From Rutidosis leptorrhynchoides (Eukaryota; Streptophyta; Magnoliopsida; Asterales; Asteraceae), in NCBI RefSeq assembly GCF_046630445.1, contig NC_092335.1, positions 5,251,501 through 5,315,500 of the forward strand: 64,000 bases of DNA, in the 5' to 3' direction. Positions 33,569 to 46,858 of the stretch are shown here, piece after piece. Both the position numbers and the translations under genes were made by a program. Numbering within the stretch: position 1 is the stretch's first letter; every line of letters begins with the position of its first letter. The notes under the pieces were generated by a model that saw only the letters and a program-made list of their open reading frames with translations, ran no database searches and had not been told where the DNA came from.

Positions 33569-36500
33569 GTTTGATGTTATATCGAACTCTTGTAAGAGTA
33601 AGATCCAACGGATTAATCTTGGTTTGGCATCTTGTTTCGAAAATAGGTATCTAAGAGCAGAATGGTCGGTATAGACCACCGTTTTAGCTAGAACGAGATA
33701 TGAACAAAATTTGTCAAAAGCAAAGACAATAGCAAGGAGTTCTTTTTCAGTAGTTGTGTAATTTATTTGTTCTCCTTGTAACGTCTTACTAGCATAATAT
33801 ATTGGTTGAAATCGTTTTTCAATCCTTTGTCCTAAAATGGCTCCCATTGCAAAATCACTTGCATCGCACATTAGTTCAAACGGTAGATTCCAATTTGGTG
33901 TTATCATGATCGGCGCATTAGTGAGTTTCTCTTTAAGAATATTAAAAGATTTGATACATTCATCTGAAAAGATGAATGGAGCATCCTTTTCTAGGAGTTT
34001 ATTCATAGGAGTGGCAATTTTAGAAAAATCTTTAATGAAACGTCGGTAAAAACCGGCATGCCCTAGAAAACTCCTAACTCCTCTAACATTGGTGGGATGT
34101 GAAAGTTTAGCAATTACATCTACTTTAGCTCTATCCACTTCAATTCCTTCCTTTGAAATTTTATGTCCAAGAACGATGCCTTCTTTAACCATGAAATGAC
34201 ATTTCTCCCAATTAAGAACTAGATTTGATTGTTCGCATCTAATAAGCATTCGTTCAAGATTAGCTAGACATGATTCAAATGTATCACCGAAGACTGAAAA
34301 GTCATCCATGAAAACTTCCATGCATTCTTCTATCATGTCGTGAAAAATCGCCATCATGCACCTTTGAAAGGTTGCAGGGGCGTTGCAAAGTCCAAATGAC
34401 ATGCGTTTGTAAGCAAAAGTACCATAAGGGCACGTGAATGTGGTTTTCTCTTGGTCTTCGGGTGCTATTGGAATTTGAAAATATTCGGAAAAACCATCTA
34501 GAAAACAATAGTAACTGTTTCCGGCTAATCTTTCCAACATTTGATCAATGAAAGGTAAGGGAAAGTGATCTTTTCTGGTGGCGTCATTTAATTTTCTATA
34601 ATCAATACATACACGCCATCCTGTTACAGTCCTAGTCGGAATAAGCTCATTTTTCTCATTTGTGATGACAGTCATGCCACCCTTCTTAGGTACGCATTGA
34701 ACTGGGCTTACCCATGGACTATCAGAGATTGGATAAATTAAACCTGCATCTAGCAGTTTAATAATTTCTTTCTTAACAACATCTTGCATATTCGGATTTA
34801 GTCTTCGTTGGCGTTGCACATACGTTTTATGACCTTCTTCCATAAGGATTTTATGTGTGCAATACGAAGGACTTATTCCTTTAATATCATGAATCTTCCA
34901 TGCAATGGCTGGTTTATGAGCTTTTAATACAGAAATGAGTTGAGATTTTTCATTTTCAGTAAGAGAAGACGATATTATTACAGGTAATTCAGATTCACCA
35001 TGTAAATAAGCGTATTCCAAATGATTTGGAAGTGGCTTTAACTCTAATGTCGGAGGTTCTTCTATCGATGATTTATATCGATATCTGTCTTCTTCTTTTA
35101 GCATTTGAATTTCTTCTGTTGTTGGTTCATATCCATTAGCTATTAGTGTAGCTAACATTTCAGTTTCATCAATTGGTTCAGTTCCTTCTCCTAAAGAACA
35201 TTCTCCTGTTCCTTGTAATTCTGAAAATTCTTCTAACAATTCTGCATGTGAATCTATAGTTCGAATATAATAACATGTATCATCTGCAGATTGCGGTTGT
35301 TGCATTGCTCTATCAACTGAAAAGGTAACACTCTCGTCCTCTATACTTAGGGTCAGTTTCTTACCAAACACGTCTATCATTGCTTTAGCCGTGTTTAAGA
35401 ATGGTCTTCCTAATATGAGAGGAACTTGAGAATCTTCTTCCATGTCCAGAACAACAAAATCTACTGGAAATACTAAAGTACCAACTTTAACTAGCATGTT
35501 CTCCATTATCCCTCTAGGATATTTTATTGATCGATCGGCTAGTTGTATACTTATTCGTGTTGGTTTCAATTCTCCAAGGTCTAGTTTAGTGTATAGTGAA
35601 TACGGCATTAAATTTATACTAGCACCTAAGTCTGCCAATGCTTCTATTGAACTAAGACTACCCAGAAAACATGAAATTGTGAAACTTCCTGGATCTGATA
35701 ATTTTTCTGGTATCTTATTCAACAGCACTGCAGAACAATTAGCATTCATAGTAACGGCCGAGAGTTCTTCCATTTTCTTTCTATTTGTGATCAGATCTTT
35801 CAAGAATTTAGCATATCTAGGCATTCCTGAAATCACATCAATGAAAGGAAGATTTACATTTATCTGTTTAAACATATCCAAGAATTTGGATTGCTCGGAT
35901 TCAAGTTTTTCTTTTCTCAATTTACTTGAGTAAGGAAGTGGTGGTTGGTATGGTTTAACATAAGGTTTTGCTTTAACTGTGTTATCTTCATTAACCTTTT
36001 CAACTACCGGTTCTGTTTCCTTATTTTGTTCAGATTGTGGTTCTTGTGGAGTAGGAATAGCTTCATCAGAAATTACCGGTATTTCAGGTGGTTTAAGTGT
36101 TGTACCACTTCTTGTGGTAATGGCTTTAGCTGTTTCATTCCGGGGGTTAGCATTTGTATCACTAGGTAGACTTCTCGGTTTTTTTTCACCTATTAACCTT
36201 GCTAGGTTACTTACTTCTTGTTCCAGATTTTGAATAGAAGCTTGTTGATTTCTAAATGCTTGAGCATTTTGTTCAATAGTTTGTTTCTGAGATGTGAAAA
36301 AATGTGTTTGAGTTTCAACTAGCTTCGTCATCATATCTTCTAAATTCGGCTTTTTATCATCGGTTTGTGGTGGTTTGTTTTGAAAATTAGGTCTTTGCTG
36401 ATTGTAAGTATTATTGGATACTTGTTGATTGCTAGGACCTTGTTGGTTGTTGTATGGAACATTTCGGTTATAATTCTGGTTTTGATTGTAAATCGGTCTT

Positions 36501-37738
36501 GGCGGTTGATAATTATTCTGATAATTATTTCCAGGCCTTTGGTTTATGTATGAAATATTCTCTCTTTGTTCCATTGTTAGTTCAATACTGAGACAATCTT
36601 TTGTCAAATGTGGTCCTCCACACTGCTCACAACTAATTCGTATTGAGTGAATATCTTTAGTCATCTTTTCCATTCGTCTCTCGACAGCGTCTATCTTTGC
36701 GGAAATGGAATCTAAGTCATGGCTAGAATCGGCTCTAGCTACTTTAGATGATCTAACGATATCTTTTTCTTGGTGCCACTCATGTGAGTGGGAAGCAGTG
36801 TTATCAATAATTTTGTAAGCATCAGTTTCGGTTTTCTTCATAATGGAACCACCAGCTGCTATATCGATGTCTTTCCTTGTAGTGATGTCGCATCCTTGGT
36901 AGAATATTTGTACTATTTGATAAGTGTCTAAACCATGTTGCGGACATACTCTTAATAACTTTTCAAATCTAGTCCACGCCTCATATAGAGTTTCATTCGG
37001 TTTCTGTGTGAACGTAACAATTTCTCCTTGAAGTCTTACGGCTTTAGATGCTGGAAAGAATTGTTTAAGAAATTTTTCAACTAAAACGTCTCATGTATCA
37101 ATCGCCCCTTCAGGTAACGATTCCAACCAATCTTTGGCTTCTCTCTTTAAAGTCCAGGGAAATAACATGAGATATATCTGTTCATCCCCCACTTCTCTTA
37201 TTTTAAATAGTGTGCAGATCCTATTAAAGGTACGAAGATGTTCATTTGGATCTTCCTTCGGTGCACCACTAAATTGGCATTGATTTGTTACCATGTGTAG
37301 AATTTGTCCTTTGATTTCATAATCTGGCGCATTAATGTCTGGATGAGTAATTGTGTGACCTTGGCCAGTGCGTTTAGCTCGCATTCGGTCTTCCATACTT
37401 AGAGGTTCCAAATTCTCCATAATTGAATTTGTTGAATCTGAATCACTAGAGGATTCTGATTTAATGGTTCGTTCCTCAACAATCTCTGTTTGAATGATTG
37501 GTGGTTCCGGAGGAAAAATTAATGGTTCATGATCTATGAATCGTCCCTGAATATTCTCCGGATTCTCAATTGTGAGGTCGGGTTCAAAAAATGGATTATC
37601 GGAAATTTGAATTGGAGTACTTGGTCGACTGGATGATGATTCTAAAGAAAAATCAACGGCGACAATATTTGCTAGATGTCTTGATCTGGTTACAGGTGGT
37701 GAACGTACAAAAGGTGGTGAACGTCTTGCTCGGTGCAT
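33569..37738 (-). pseudogene. gag-pol: Athila-type Ty3/gypsy gag-pol, truncated in RNase H
   Basis: A single frame from MHRARRSPPF. Gag includes FPWTLKREAKDWLESLPEGAIDT, then a TGA at 37091-37093 where tryptophan is expected. The frame stays open through the rest of gag, a CEQCGGPHLTKDC knuckle and a Gln/Asn-rich stretch. The Athila protease follows (ALADLGASINLMPYSLYTKL, with DLGA instead of DTGA as usual for Athila), then RT (MSFGLCNAPATFQRC, FMDDFSVFG) and RNase H (MCDASDFAMGAILGQ, TDHSALRYLFSKQDAK). It stops being Athila at 33569, where the Tat LTR begins. Integrase and 3' LTR must lie left of the window. It is the oldest layer of the nest. Confidence 0.92.
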
Positions 37739-39486
37739 TCACTGAATATCCTATTAGTTTTTAAAAGGAAAGAAAAATTATATAAGTTATCCAATTAATA
37801 GACTTTTCTGATTTTGCCCACGTTTCGAATAGCCAAAAGATGCAGAAGAGGGGCAGGATTCGTTTGGTCTCAATATAATTGAGTACTGTTTGGCTCCAAT
37901 AACCCGGTCCACGTACAAATCCAACTATTACTACGAACCAGAAAATTTTGATGTCTATCAATTTAACCACTTAAAATAAATTTTCGTAATTTAAAGAAAT
38001 TTAGAGAAGAAATAGAATAAATTCTAAGTCCTAAAACTAGAATGTCGAGAAATAAGAAAGAAAAAGAGCGCGTCGAAAAAGGTCGAAAAAAAAGGGTTGA
38101 AAAATAAAAGGCGTCGAAAAATAAGAAAGAAAAAGAGTGACTTATAAAACTTTAAAACACTCGACTAACCCAACCTTATTACTATCACTAACTTAAAATT
38201 AAAATTGCAAATTGAGATTACTAATTGGAGTGATAATTGATACATAGGTAAAAGGCGTCGAAAAATAAAAATAAGAAAGTAGCGCGTTGAAACTTAAAAA
38301 GGAACTAAAAACTTAAAATTAAAAGTTGCGTCTAAAAATATTAAAGCTTACAAGAAAAACTATATCCCAAATGGCAATATCTTAAAAAGGTACTAAAACT
38401 TAGATAGGCGTCGCAAAATTCTAAAGCACCTAAATTTTAGTCTAAAGAGAAAGCACTTAAGGGATTTTACGGCAAAGCCTAAAAATCTAGAAGTAAAAAT
38501 AACTATGGCAAAAACTATATTTAAAACTAAATACGAGCGAAAAATACAACAAATTACGCTAAAACAATTAAAAAGGGACAAAATATAAAAATATACTAAA
38601 AGTTGTAAAAAGTGCAATTTTTATAAAAATATTATTTTTATATTATTTATTTAATAAAACTATTAATTTTATAATTTAATAAAACTAATTAATTTTATAA
38701 TTAATTTTATAATTTAACAATTAATTGGGGACTTAAACTGTAACAAGGTTTTAATACTTTGTTATTAATTATGCCAAGTGTCCTTGTACATAATTTCACC
38801 CCTGTTTTAATAATTCTAGTGGCTATTAATCCATTCCCGTGTCCGGTTAAATGAACGATTATTCGTACATATAAATATCCCGCTCATCGTGTCCGATCGA
38901 GTGTATATGGTTATTTATAGGGACGTCCAATTGCAAATCTTTATATTAAAATTAACAAACTATCATTTAGTTAAACAAATATAAAGCCCATTAATAGCCC
39001 ATAGTCTAATTTCACAAGTGTCGTTCTTTTGTCCAAACCCCAATTATGGTACAAAGCCCAATTACCCAATTTTAGTAATTAGCCCAACATCATGATTACT
39101 TTATTTTAAATAAGCATAATAATAACTTAGCTACGAGACATTAAATTAAAAAGGTTGAACATAACTTACAATGATTAAAAATAGCGTAGCGTTACACGAA
39201 CAGAATTTCGACTTACACCCTTACAACATTCGCTAACATACCCTTATTATTAGAATTAAAATTAAAATTAAAATTAAAATTATAATATATATATACATTA
39301 CGTATGAATGAGGAGAAGAAAAAGATATATAAAACTCGTCGAATTCGCTGGCTTTTATAGGCAGTTTCAGAATTTGGGGCTCCGCGAGTCGCGGTATATT
39401 TCCCTTTCAAACTCCGCAAGTCGCGGAGTTTGCTTTTACAGCTCATCCCTTTTTGAATCTTCTTTGCCGACGGTTTTAATATATAA

Positions 39487-39584
<98 letters not shown>

Positions 39585-39972
39585 ATAATTAATTATATAT
39601 TATATTATATTTATATACATAGTTAACTTGTAATTTTTAGTCCGTTGCGTCGAGCGTTGAGAGTTGACTCTGGTCCCGGTTCCGGATTTTCGAACGTCCT
39701 TGCGTACAATTTAATATCTTGTACTTTGCATTTTGAATCTTGTACTCTTGTAATTTTTAGACGTTTCTTATCAATAATTGGAACCACTTTGATTGTATTT
39801 TGTACTTTTGAGCTTTTTGGTCGTTTGCGTCTTCAATTCGTCGAATCTATCTTTTGTCTTCACCTTTTATTATTTAAACGAATATCACTTGTAAATAGGA
39901 CAATTGCAACTAAAAGCTTGTCTTTCTTGAGGGATAATGCTATGAAATATATGTTCGTTTTTAGCATTATCA
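37739..39972 (-). mobile_element. Athila leader and 5' LTR
   Basis: In element orientation the LTR starts TGATAATGCTAAAAACGAAC at 39972, a start I know from Athila elements of this plant group. Within it are a (TA)n array (39492-39578) and an inverted pair of CTCCGCGAGTCGCGG-like motifs (39381-39430). The part next to gag (about 37800-37970) is Athila leader, resembling 61540-61640 of the right-hand Athila. I could not find a TGGCGCC primer binding site, so the LTR/leader border is not fixed; it probably lies near 37950-38050. Several short GCGTCGAAAA repeats occur at 38040-38290. Confidence 0.7.
39492..39578. repeat. (TA)n microsatellite
   Basis: About 43 TA units within the Athila LTR. Open frames made of alternating Ile-Tyr codons here are artefacts. 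Confidence 0.97.
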
Positions 39973-41006
39973 GTAATCATCTTTAATTACATATAACCTC
40001 GTTAAATTCTCTTGTCTTTATTATTCTTGCTGATTTCATCGTATACATCAAACATTTTCGTTTATTGTAGGTGAGTTTGATAACTTGATGTTATCAAGTC
40101 TTGTTAGGGCTCACACACTTATTCCTAACACAAACTACCCTTTGGGTTGCTTGATTAGATTTGATTATGCTTATTCTGATGTTTGGGAAAGGAAACAACT
40201 GCTCCGTGTAACAAATCTAAATCTCTGTTAAGATTTTAGGAGGCAAAAATTGCACTTACCTTCTGCACTAAAGCAACTCACCTTATATTTTAAATACTCT
40301 CAACTTGCAAAAACAACTCAAAAAGGTCACATACATGATTTGTACGCGATAAATATATAAAAAATATACATTATTAATAAAGATCTGGCATATCTAAGAC
40401 CTGATAAGAAATTGTCAGTTTTACATGTAAACAAGAATTAAATCCAAATAAACACAAATATTTAGCAGTAAAGTTCAAGATTTAGATGCAAAAAAGTACA
40501 AGTGGTTTGAGATTAAGCCCGTGGTTTAGCAATGTTTAAAAATGCCAACTTGAAGGCTTTAGTGATAATTAAAGACACGTTTTTGTTGGATTAGTGTCAG
40601 CTCTAACATGGGTTTTGCCCCCCCAACAAATTCTAAATACTAAATATTGGTTAAATAAGTAATGTTAATTCATTGAAGCTTACTATTAATTGTCCATTTG
40701 TTAAAGAACATTACAGCTAATAAATTAAGTATCTAAGAATGCCGTTGGACAAGAAACACCAAGGAAACTGTTGCGTTATAACTTACCAACTAATCCAATC
40801 CAATAGAGTTTTATTCTTCAAGCAAAGTGTTCTTGAAACCCCCTACATTCTTCTAAACTCTAGAGAAAATGTTCAACTATATAAAGTTAAATTTTGATAT
40901 AAGTAACTTTGTGTTAACTAACTTATATGAGTAACTACGGAATAATAGACATCTCAAAATGGCAAATCCCCAAATCGAATGGGTTGTAAAACAAGTCAAA
41001 CTCTAA
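39973..41006. other. Spacer without recognised genes
   Basis: Flank of the Athila insertion. I see no ORF of note, no tRNA and no terminal repeats. A TTGATAACTTGATGTTATCAAG inverted motif near 40076-40098 and a C-run near 40618 are the only local structures. It is probably old, degraded repeat sequence. Confidence 0.5.
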
Positions 41007-41368
41007 GAGTGCTCCCAACGCATGCGCCCAGGCTCCGCCCAAGTTTTAGTCCAGGAGGACACCGATGGCACCATTTAGCCCATCTCTAGTCCAGGGGTCT
41101 AGCCCAGCTCTTCCGCCCAGGTTCTTGTCCATTTACAACGTATTTGAGGACGGCTGGACGTATATATTGCTTGTACCATGAGCATTAAAGCTTGTAACAT
41201 TTTTAATTAAATAATTTAAGTGGGTCTCAATTTATTTGAGGATGTATGTCATTGTTGGGAGTGTTTAGTCCAGGTTTAGTCCTGGGAAGAAAGTGGGATG
41301 GAGGTGCTGATGTGGCGCTGAATAGTTGGTTAGTCCTGGAAGAAACCCTGTCATGGTTGGGAGCGCTC
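41007..41368. mobile_element. Harbinger/Tourist-type MITE
   Basis: 362 bp bounded by GAGTGCTCCCAAC and its inverted copy GTTGGGAGCGCTC (12 of 13 match), with TAA on both sides (41004-41006 and 41369-41371), the TWA target duplication of PIF/Harbinger elements. It has no coding capacity. Inside, tagtcctgg/tccagg motifs recur. It is GC-richer than its surroundings. Confidence 0.85.
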
Positions 41369-41444
41369 TAAACATAAATATAAAACTAATCTTTAAAATA
41401 TAAAAAGTCTCTAGTTTACCGTGTGAACTGAATATTTTTTAATA

Positions 41445-41535
41445 GAGGGTGACTTACTCGATAATTACAAAAAAAACGCTATATTAACAGAGGGTGACTT
41501 ACTCGATAATTACAAAAAAAAAAATGCTATATTAA
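41445..41535. repeat. Tandem duplication of about 45 bp
   Basis: The unit gagggtgacttactcgataa followed by ttac, an A-run and gctatatta occurs twice back to back. The copies differ mainly in A-run length. Confidence 0.85.
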
Positions 41536-41639
41536 TAAGGCATAACAAAATATTATTTTGTCAAAAAAGTAAACAATCATAAATATTTATAATGTTATTA
41601 AAACGTACGATTAAAATCTATGCATAAGTTTGGCAAAAA

Positions 41640-44600
41640 TGTAGTGACCCGAACTTTTCCATGTTTATATATATATTAAATGAAATTGTTATTTACATGA
41701 TTAAGTATTTCCAACATATTAAACAATCAAACTTGTTAAGACTTGATTAATTGAAATAGGTTTCATATAGACAATTGACCACCCAAGTTGACCGGTGATT
41801 CACGAACGTTAAAACTTGTAAAAACTATATGATGACATATATATGGTTATATATATAGTTAACATGATATTATGATAAGTAAACATATCATTAAGTATAT
41901 TAATAATGAACTACATATGTAAAAACAAGACTACTAACTTAATGATTTTGAAATGAGACATATATGTAACGATTATCGTTGTAACGACATTTAATGTATA
42001 TATATCATATTAAGAGATATTCGTACATCATAATATCATGATAATATAATAATTTAAAATCTCATTTGATATTATAAACATTGGGTTAACAACATTTAAC
42101 AAGATCGTTAACCTAAAGGTTTCAAAACAACACTTACATGTAACGACTAACGATGACTTAACGACTCAGTTAAAATGTATATACATGTAGTGTTTTAATA
42201 TGTATTCATACACTTTTGAAAGACTTAAAAGACACTTATCAAAATACTTCTACTTAACAAAAATGCTTACAATTACATCCTCGTTCAGTTTCATCAACAA
42301 TTCTACTCGTATGCACCCGTATTCGTACTCGTACAATACACAGCTTTTAGATGTATGTACTATTGGTATATACACTCCAATGATCAGCTCTTAGCAGCCC
42401 ATGTGAGTCACCTAACACATGTGGGAACCATCATTTGGCAACTAGCATGAAATATATCATAAAATTACAAAAATATGAGTAATCATTCATGACTTATTTA
42501 CATGAAAACAAAATTACATATCCTTTATATCTAATCCATACACCAACGATCAAAAACACCTACAAACACTTTCATTCTTCAATTTTCTTCATCTAATTGA
42601 TCTCTCTTAATTTCTATCTTCAAGTTCTAAGTGTTCTTCATAAATTCTACAAGTTCTAGTTTCATAAAATCAAGAATACTTCCAAGTTTGCTAGCTTACT
42701 TCCAATCTTGTAGAGTGATCATCCAACCTCAAGAAATCTTTCTTATTTATAGTAAGATATCTTTCTAATACAAGGTAATACTCATATTCAAACTTTGATT
42801 CAATTTCTATAACTATAACAATCTTATTTCGAGTGAAAATCTTACTTGAATTGTTTTCGTGTCATGATTCTGCTTCAAGAACTTTCAAGCCATCCAAGGA
42901 TCCTTTGAAGCTAGATCCATTTTTCTCATTTCCAGTAGCTTTATCCAGAAAACTTGAGGTAGTAATGATGTTCATAACATCATTCGATTCATACATATAA
43001 AGCTATCTTATTCGAAGGTTTAAACTTGTAATCACTAGAACATAGTTTAGTTAATTCTAAACTTGTTCACAAACAAAAGTTAATCCTTCTAACTTGACTT
43101 TTAAAATCAACTAAACACATGTTCTATATCTATATGATATGCTAACTTAATAATTTAAAACCTGAAAACACAAAAAACACCGTAAAACCGGATTTACGCC
43201 GTCGTAGAAACACCGCGGGCTGTTTTGGGTTAGTTAATTAAAAACTATGTTAAATTTGATTTAAAAGTTGTTCTTCTGGGAAAATTATTTTTCTTATGAA
43301 CATGAAACTATATCCAAAAATCATGGTTAAACTCAAAGTGGAAGTATGTTTTCTAAAATGGTCATCTAGACGTCGTTCTTTCGACTGAAATGACTACCTT
43401 TACAAAAACGACTTGTAACTTATATTTCCAACTATAAACCTATATTTTTTATGTTTAGATTCATAAAATAGAGTTCAATATAAAACCATAGCAATTTGAT
43501 TCACTCAAAACGGATTTAAAATGAAGAAGTTATGGGTAAAACAAGATTGGATAATTTTTCTTGTTGTAGCAACGTGAAAATTGGTAACAAATCTATATTA
43601 ATCATATCCTAGCTAACTTATATTGTATTATACATGTATTCTAATATATTATGTAATCTTGGGATACCATAGACACGTATGAAAATGTTTTGACATATCA
43701 TATCGACCCATGTGTATATATTATTTGGAACAACCATAGACACTCTATATGCAGTAATGTGGGAGTTAGCTATACAGGGTTAAGGTTGATTCCAAAAATA
43801 TATATACTTTGAGTTGTGATCTAGCCTGAGACGTGTATACACTGGGTCGTGGATTGATTCAAGATAATATATATCAATTTTTTTTTGTACATCTAACGTT
43901 GGACAACTAGTTGTAGGTTACTAACGAGGACAGCTGACTTAATAAACTTAAAACATCAAAATGTATTAAAAGTGTTGTAAATATATTTTGAATATACTTT
44001 GATATATATGTACATATTTGTTATAGGTTCGTGAATCGACCAGTGGCCAAGTCTTACTTCCCGACGAAGTAAAAATCTGTGAAAGTGAGTTATAGTCCCA
44101 CTTTAAAATCTAATATTTTTGGGATGAGAATACTTGCAGGTTTTATAAATGATTTACAAAATAGACACAAGTACGTGAAACTACATTCTATGGTTGAATT
44201 ATCGAAATCGAATATGCCCCTTTTTATTAAGTCTGGTAATCTAAGAATTAGGGAACAGACACCCTAATTGACGCGAATCCTAAAGATAGATCTATTGGGC
44301 CTAACAAACCCCATCCAAAGTACCGGATGCTTTAGTACTTCGAAATTTATATGATGTCCGAAGGGTGTCCCGGAATGATGGGGATATTCTTATATATGCA
44401 TCTTGTTAATGTCGGTTACCAGGTGTTCACCATATGAATGATTTTTATCTCTATGTATGGGATGTATATTGAAATATGAAATCTTGTGGTCTATTGTTAC
44501 GATTTGATATATATAGGTTAAACCTATAACTCACCAACATTTTTATTGACGTTTAAAGCATGTTTATTCTCAGGTGAATATTAAGAGCTTCCGCTGTTGC

Positions 44601-45444
44601 ATACTAAAATAAGGACAAGATTTGGAGTCCATGTTTGTATGATATTATGTAAAAACTGCATTCAAGAAACATATGTCGATGTAATATATTATACCTATAT
44701 CTAAATGGTATAGTGGAGATGAATAGTCCTATTCATTTTCCCACTTTCAACAAACTTACCCCCTTAACTTTTAATTAAAATACAAATCGAACCCCCCACT
44801 TTATACGTTTATTTTTTCCCAAATTTCACAAGCTTAACCCCCACCTTTTATTAAAATACAAATCGAACCCCCACTTTACTAACTTTTTTTTTTTTTTACT
44901 AATATTCAATTTTCACAAACTTAACCCCCTAACTTTTATTAAAATACAAATCGAACCCCCACTTTATACGTAAAGTTTTTTCAAATTTCACAAACTTAAC
45001 CCACTAACTTTTATTAAAATACAAATCGAACCTCCACTTTACTAACTTTTTCTTTTTAAAATAAAACCCGAACGCTAAAAGAAGCAACTTTCACAAAAGG
45101 AACAACCCTTCAATGTTATGTCGAAAAAAATTCTTTTTTACAAAATAGATCAAGACTTTTTTTTAACTCACATTCAAAACGGAGCTCCCGGCGCGAAGCG
45201 AGGGCTCCACAACTAGTTTCTATTGTAAACCATTATGTAATGGTCGTGTGTAAACAGTATATTTTAGATTATCATTATTTGATAATCTACGTAATGCTTT
45301 TGAAACCTTTATTGATAAAATAAAGGTTATGGTTGTTTTAAAAATGAATGCAGTCTTTGAAAAACGTCTCATATAGAGGTCAAAACCTCGCAACGAAATC
45401 AATTAATATGGAACGTTTATAATCAATATGAACGAGACATTTTA
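41640..45444 (+). mobile_element. Solo LTR, Tekay-type (plus orientation), carrying a Helitron
   Basis: Starts TGTAGTGACCCGAAC and ends cgagacatttta, matching the outer element's LTR read in reverse. It is flanked by AAAAA (41635-41639 and 45445-45449). Without the 528-bp Helitron it is 3277 bp, close to 3251. The terminal CA has become TA and many substitutions are present, so it is older than the outer element. No internal region remains. Confidence 0.93.
44689..45216 (+). mobile_element. Non-autonomous Helitron in the solo LTR
   Basis: Insertion between A and T of the LTR (gtaatata / tttctattg; the undisturbed LTR has aacatatttgtattg). Its 3' end is a GGAGC...GCTCC hairpin with GC-rich loop followed by CTAG, with T as the next base, the classic Helitron terminus. 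The 5' end reads TTATACC and not TC, perhaps mutated. It is filled by four diverged direct copies of a unit with acttttattaaaatacaaat and cgaacccccactttac. It has no coding capacity. Confidence 0.8.
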
Positions 45445-45724
45445 AAAAATAATCTACAAAAAATAGGTAAAAGTGTACGCGCCAAACATGAAGTAACCTG
45501 TCAATAGTAGTAAAAATGTTACCAATTAAATTAGTAATAAAACATATAGTGAAATGCAAGAATCTTAAAAAATTGTACCTAATATATTAATTATATTATA
45601 ATTATAATGTATATAATAATTTTAATGTAAAACAAAAAATATAAAATGATATATGGGCAGAATGTAACTAAGATATAGAAATATTAGATTTAAAAAGTTG
45701 AGCCATTTAATTTAGGACATGAAA
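45445..45724. other. Short spacer
   Basis: AT-rich sequence between the solo LTR and the first of two Helitrons; nothing recognised. Confidence 0.5.
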
Positions 45725-46296
45725 TCTATGTCTATCTATAGTTTCAATTAAAATCCTATAATGATGATGTCGTTATTAGACTAATTTCTTTTTTAAGAAA
45801 TAATCAAAAAGAAAAAAGGAAAAAATCTAAGCCCTTAAGGTGATGTCATTAATCTTATTAATGACTAATTGAATTAAATCTACTTATTTATTTATTTCAT
45901 GTTTTTCGGGCAAAAAATTCACTCTCATTAATTATTAATTATTATTATATAATTATTAAAATTCAAATATGAGTTTTCTTTATGAGATTAATTATGTTAT
46001 ATATGTATGCGAAGTACACGTCTCAATAAAAGGTTTTAATGTAGACTTTTATGACAAGGCAATAGTAATTGTGATGAAATTTGGAAGATGATGGTGAAAG
46101 AATAAATCTAGTTCATATATTCCGACCAAGTTAAATACATCAATGTGTTTGTAAAAACAACGAGAAGTTTCTTAGTTGGAATCCGTCGAGTCATTAAAAT
46201 AAATGACTTTAGCGTTTAAATTCACTTAATACCTAAAATATATCATTAAACTGTTTCGTTTAAACAAACTCATGATTCCACGGGTCATTTCACTAG
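45725..46296 (+). mobile_element. Non-autonomous Helitron A
   Basis: Ends with the hairpin-plus-CTAG tail (ccacgggtcatttcactag, followed by T) and has the 5' subterminal atgatgatgtcgtta seen in plant Helitrons. The exact 5' end is uncertain; TCTATGTC at 45725 is the best candidate. No ORF. It shares the 80-bp tail with Helitron B. Confidence 0.7.
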
Positions 46297-46298
46297 TA

Positions 46299-46858
46299 TT
46301 CATATAAAACTCTAAAATGATGATGTCATCATTAAGCTAACTATCCTTTAATTTTCATAAGGATGATGTCATAATTTTATATTAATTTAATTTAAAAAAT
46401 AATACGAATTTTTTATAAAAGGAAATACAAATCTCTCCTAAATTGTAAAATCTTCTACAAAACACCCAAACTTTAAAGCATATTGTACAACTTTTATATA
46501 ATAATTGTATTTAGTTTTCTAAAAAAATTTAAAAAGCATTTAGAATTACTAATAATTATTATTATTATTATTAAAAATATAAATACTCAACTTTGAACGA
46601 ATTTTATTATTATTATTTACTTTTAATATAATAATTATAACTATTATATTATTAATATTCAAATATGGATTATTTTTACGAAATCAATTACTTTACATAT
46701 GTATGCGAAAATACATGTCTCTATATATTTGTAAAAGCAACGACAAATTTCTTAGTCAAACGAGTTATTAAAATAATTTACATTCACTTAATACCTAAAA
46801 CATGCTATTAAATTATTTCGTTTAAACAAACCTGTGATTTCACGGGTCATTTCACTAG
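46299..46858 (+). mobile_element. Non-autonomous Helitron B, directly behind A
   Basis: Starts about TTCATATAAAACTC, followed by the same atgatgatgtcatcatta subterminal motif. It ends gtgatttcacgggtcatttcactag, then T. The hairpin CCTGTG...CACGGG precedes CTAG. The copy lies two bases after the CTAG of copy A, in the same orientation. Confidence 0.7.

Noticed and set aside
37761..37970. 69-aa sense ORF in the Athila leader
   Set aside because: It has no recognised motif and the homologous leader at 61540-61640 is not open. Probably chance.
41464..41535. CRISPR-like direct repeats
   Set aside because: Only two adjacent copies with no spacers; a plant genome. No CRISPR array anywhere in the window.
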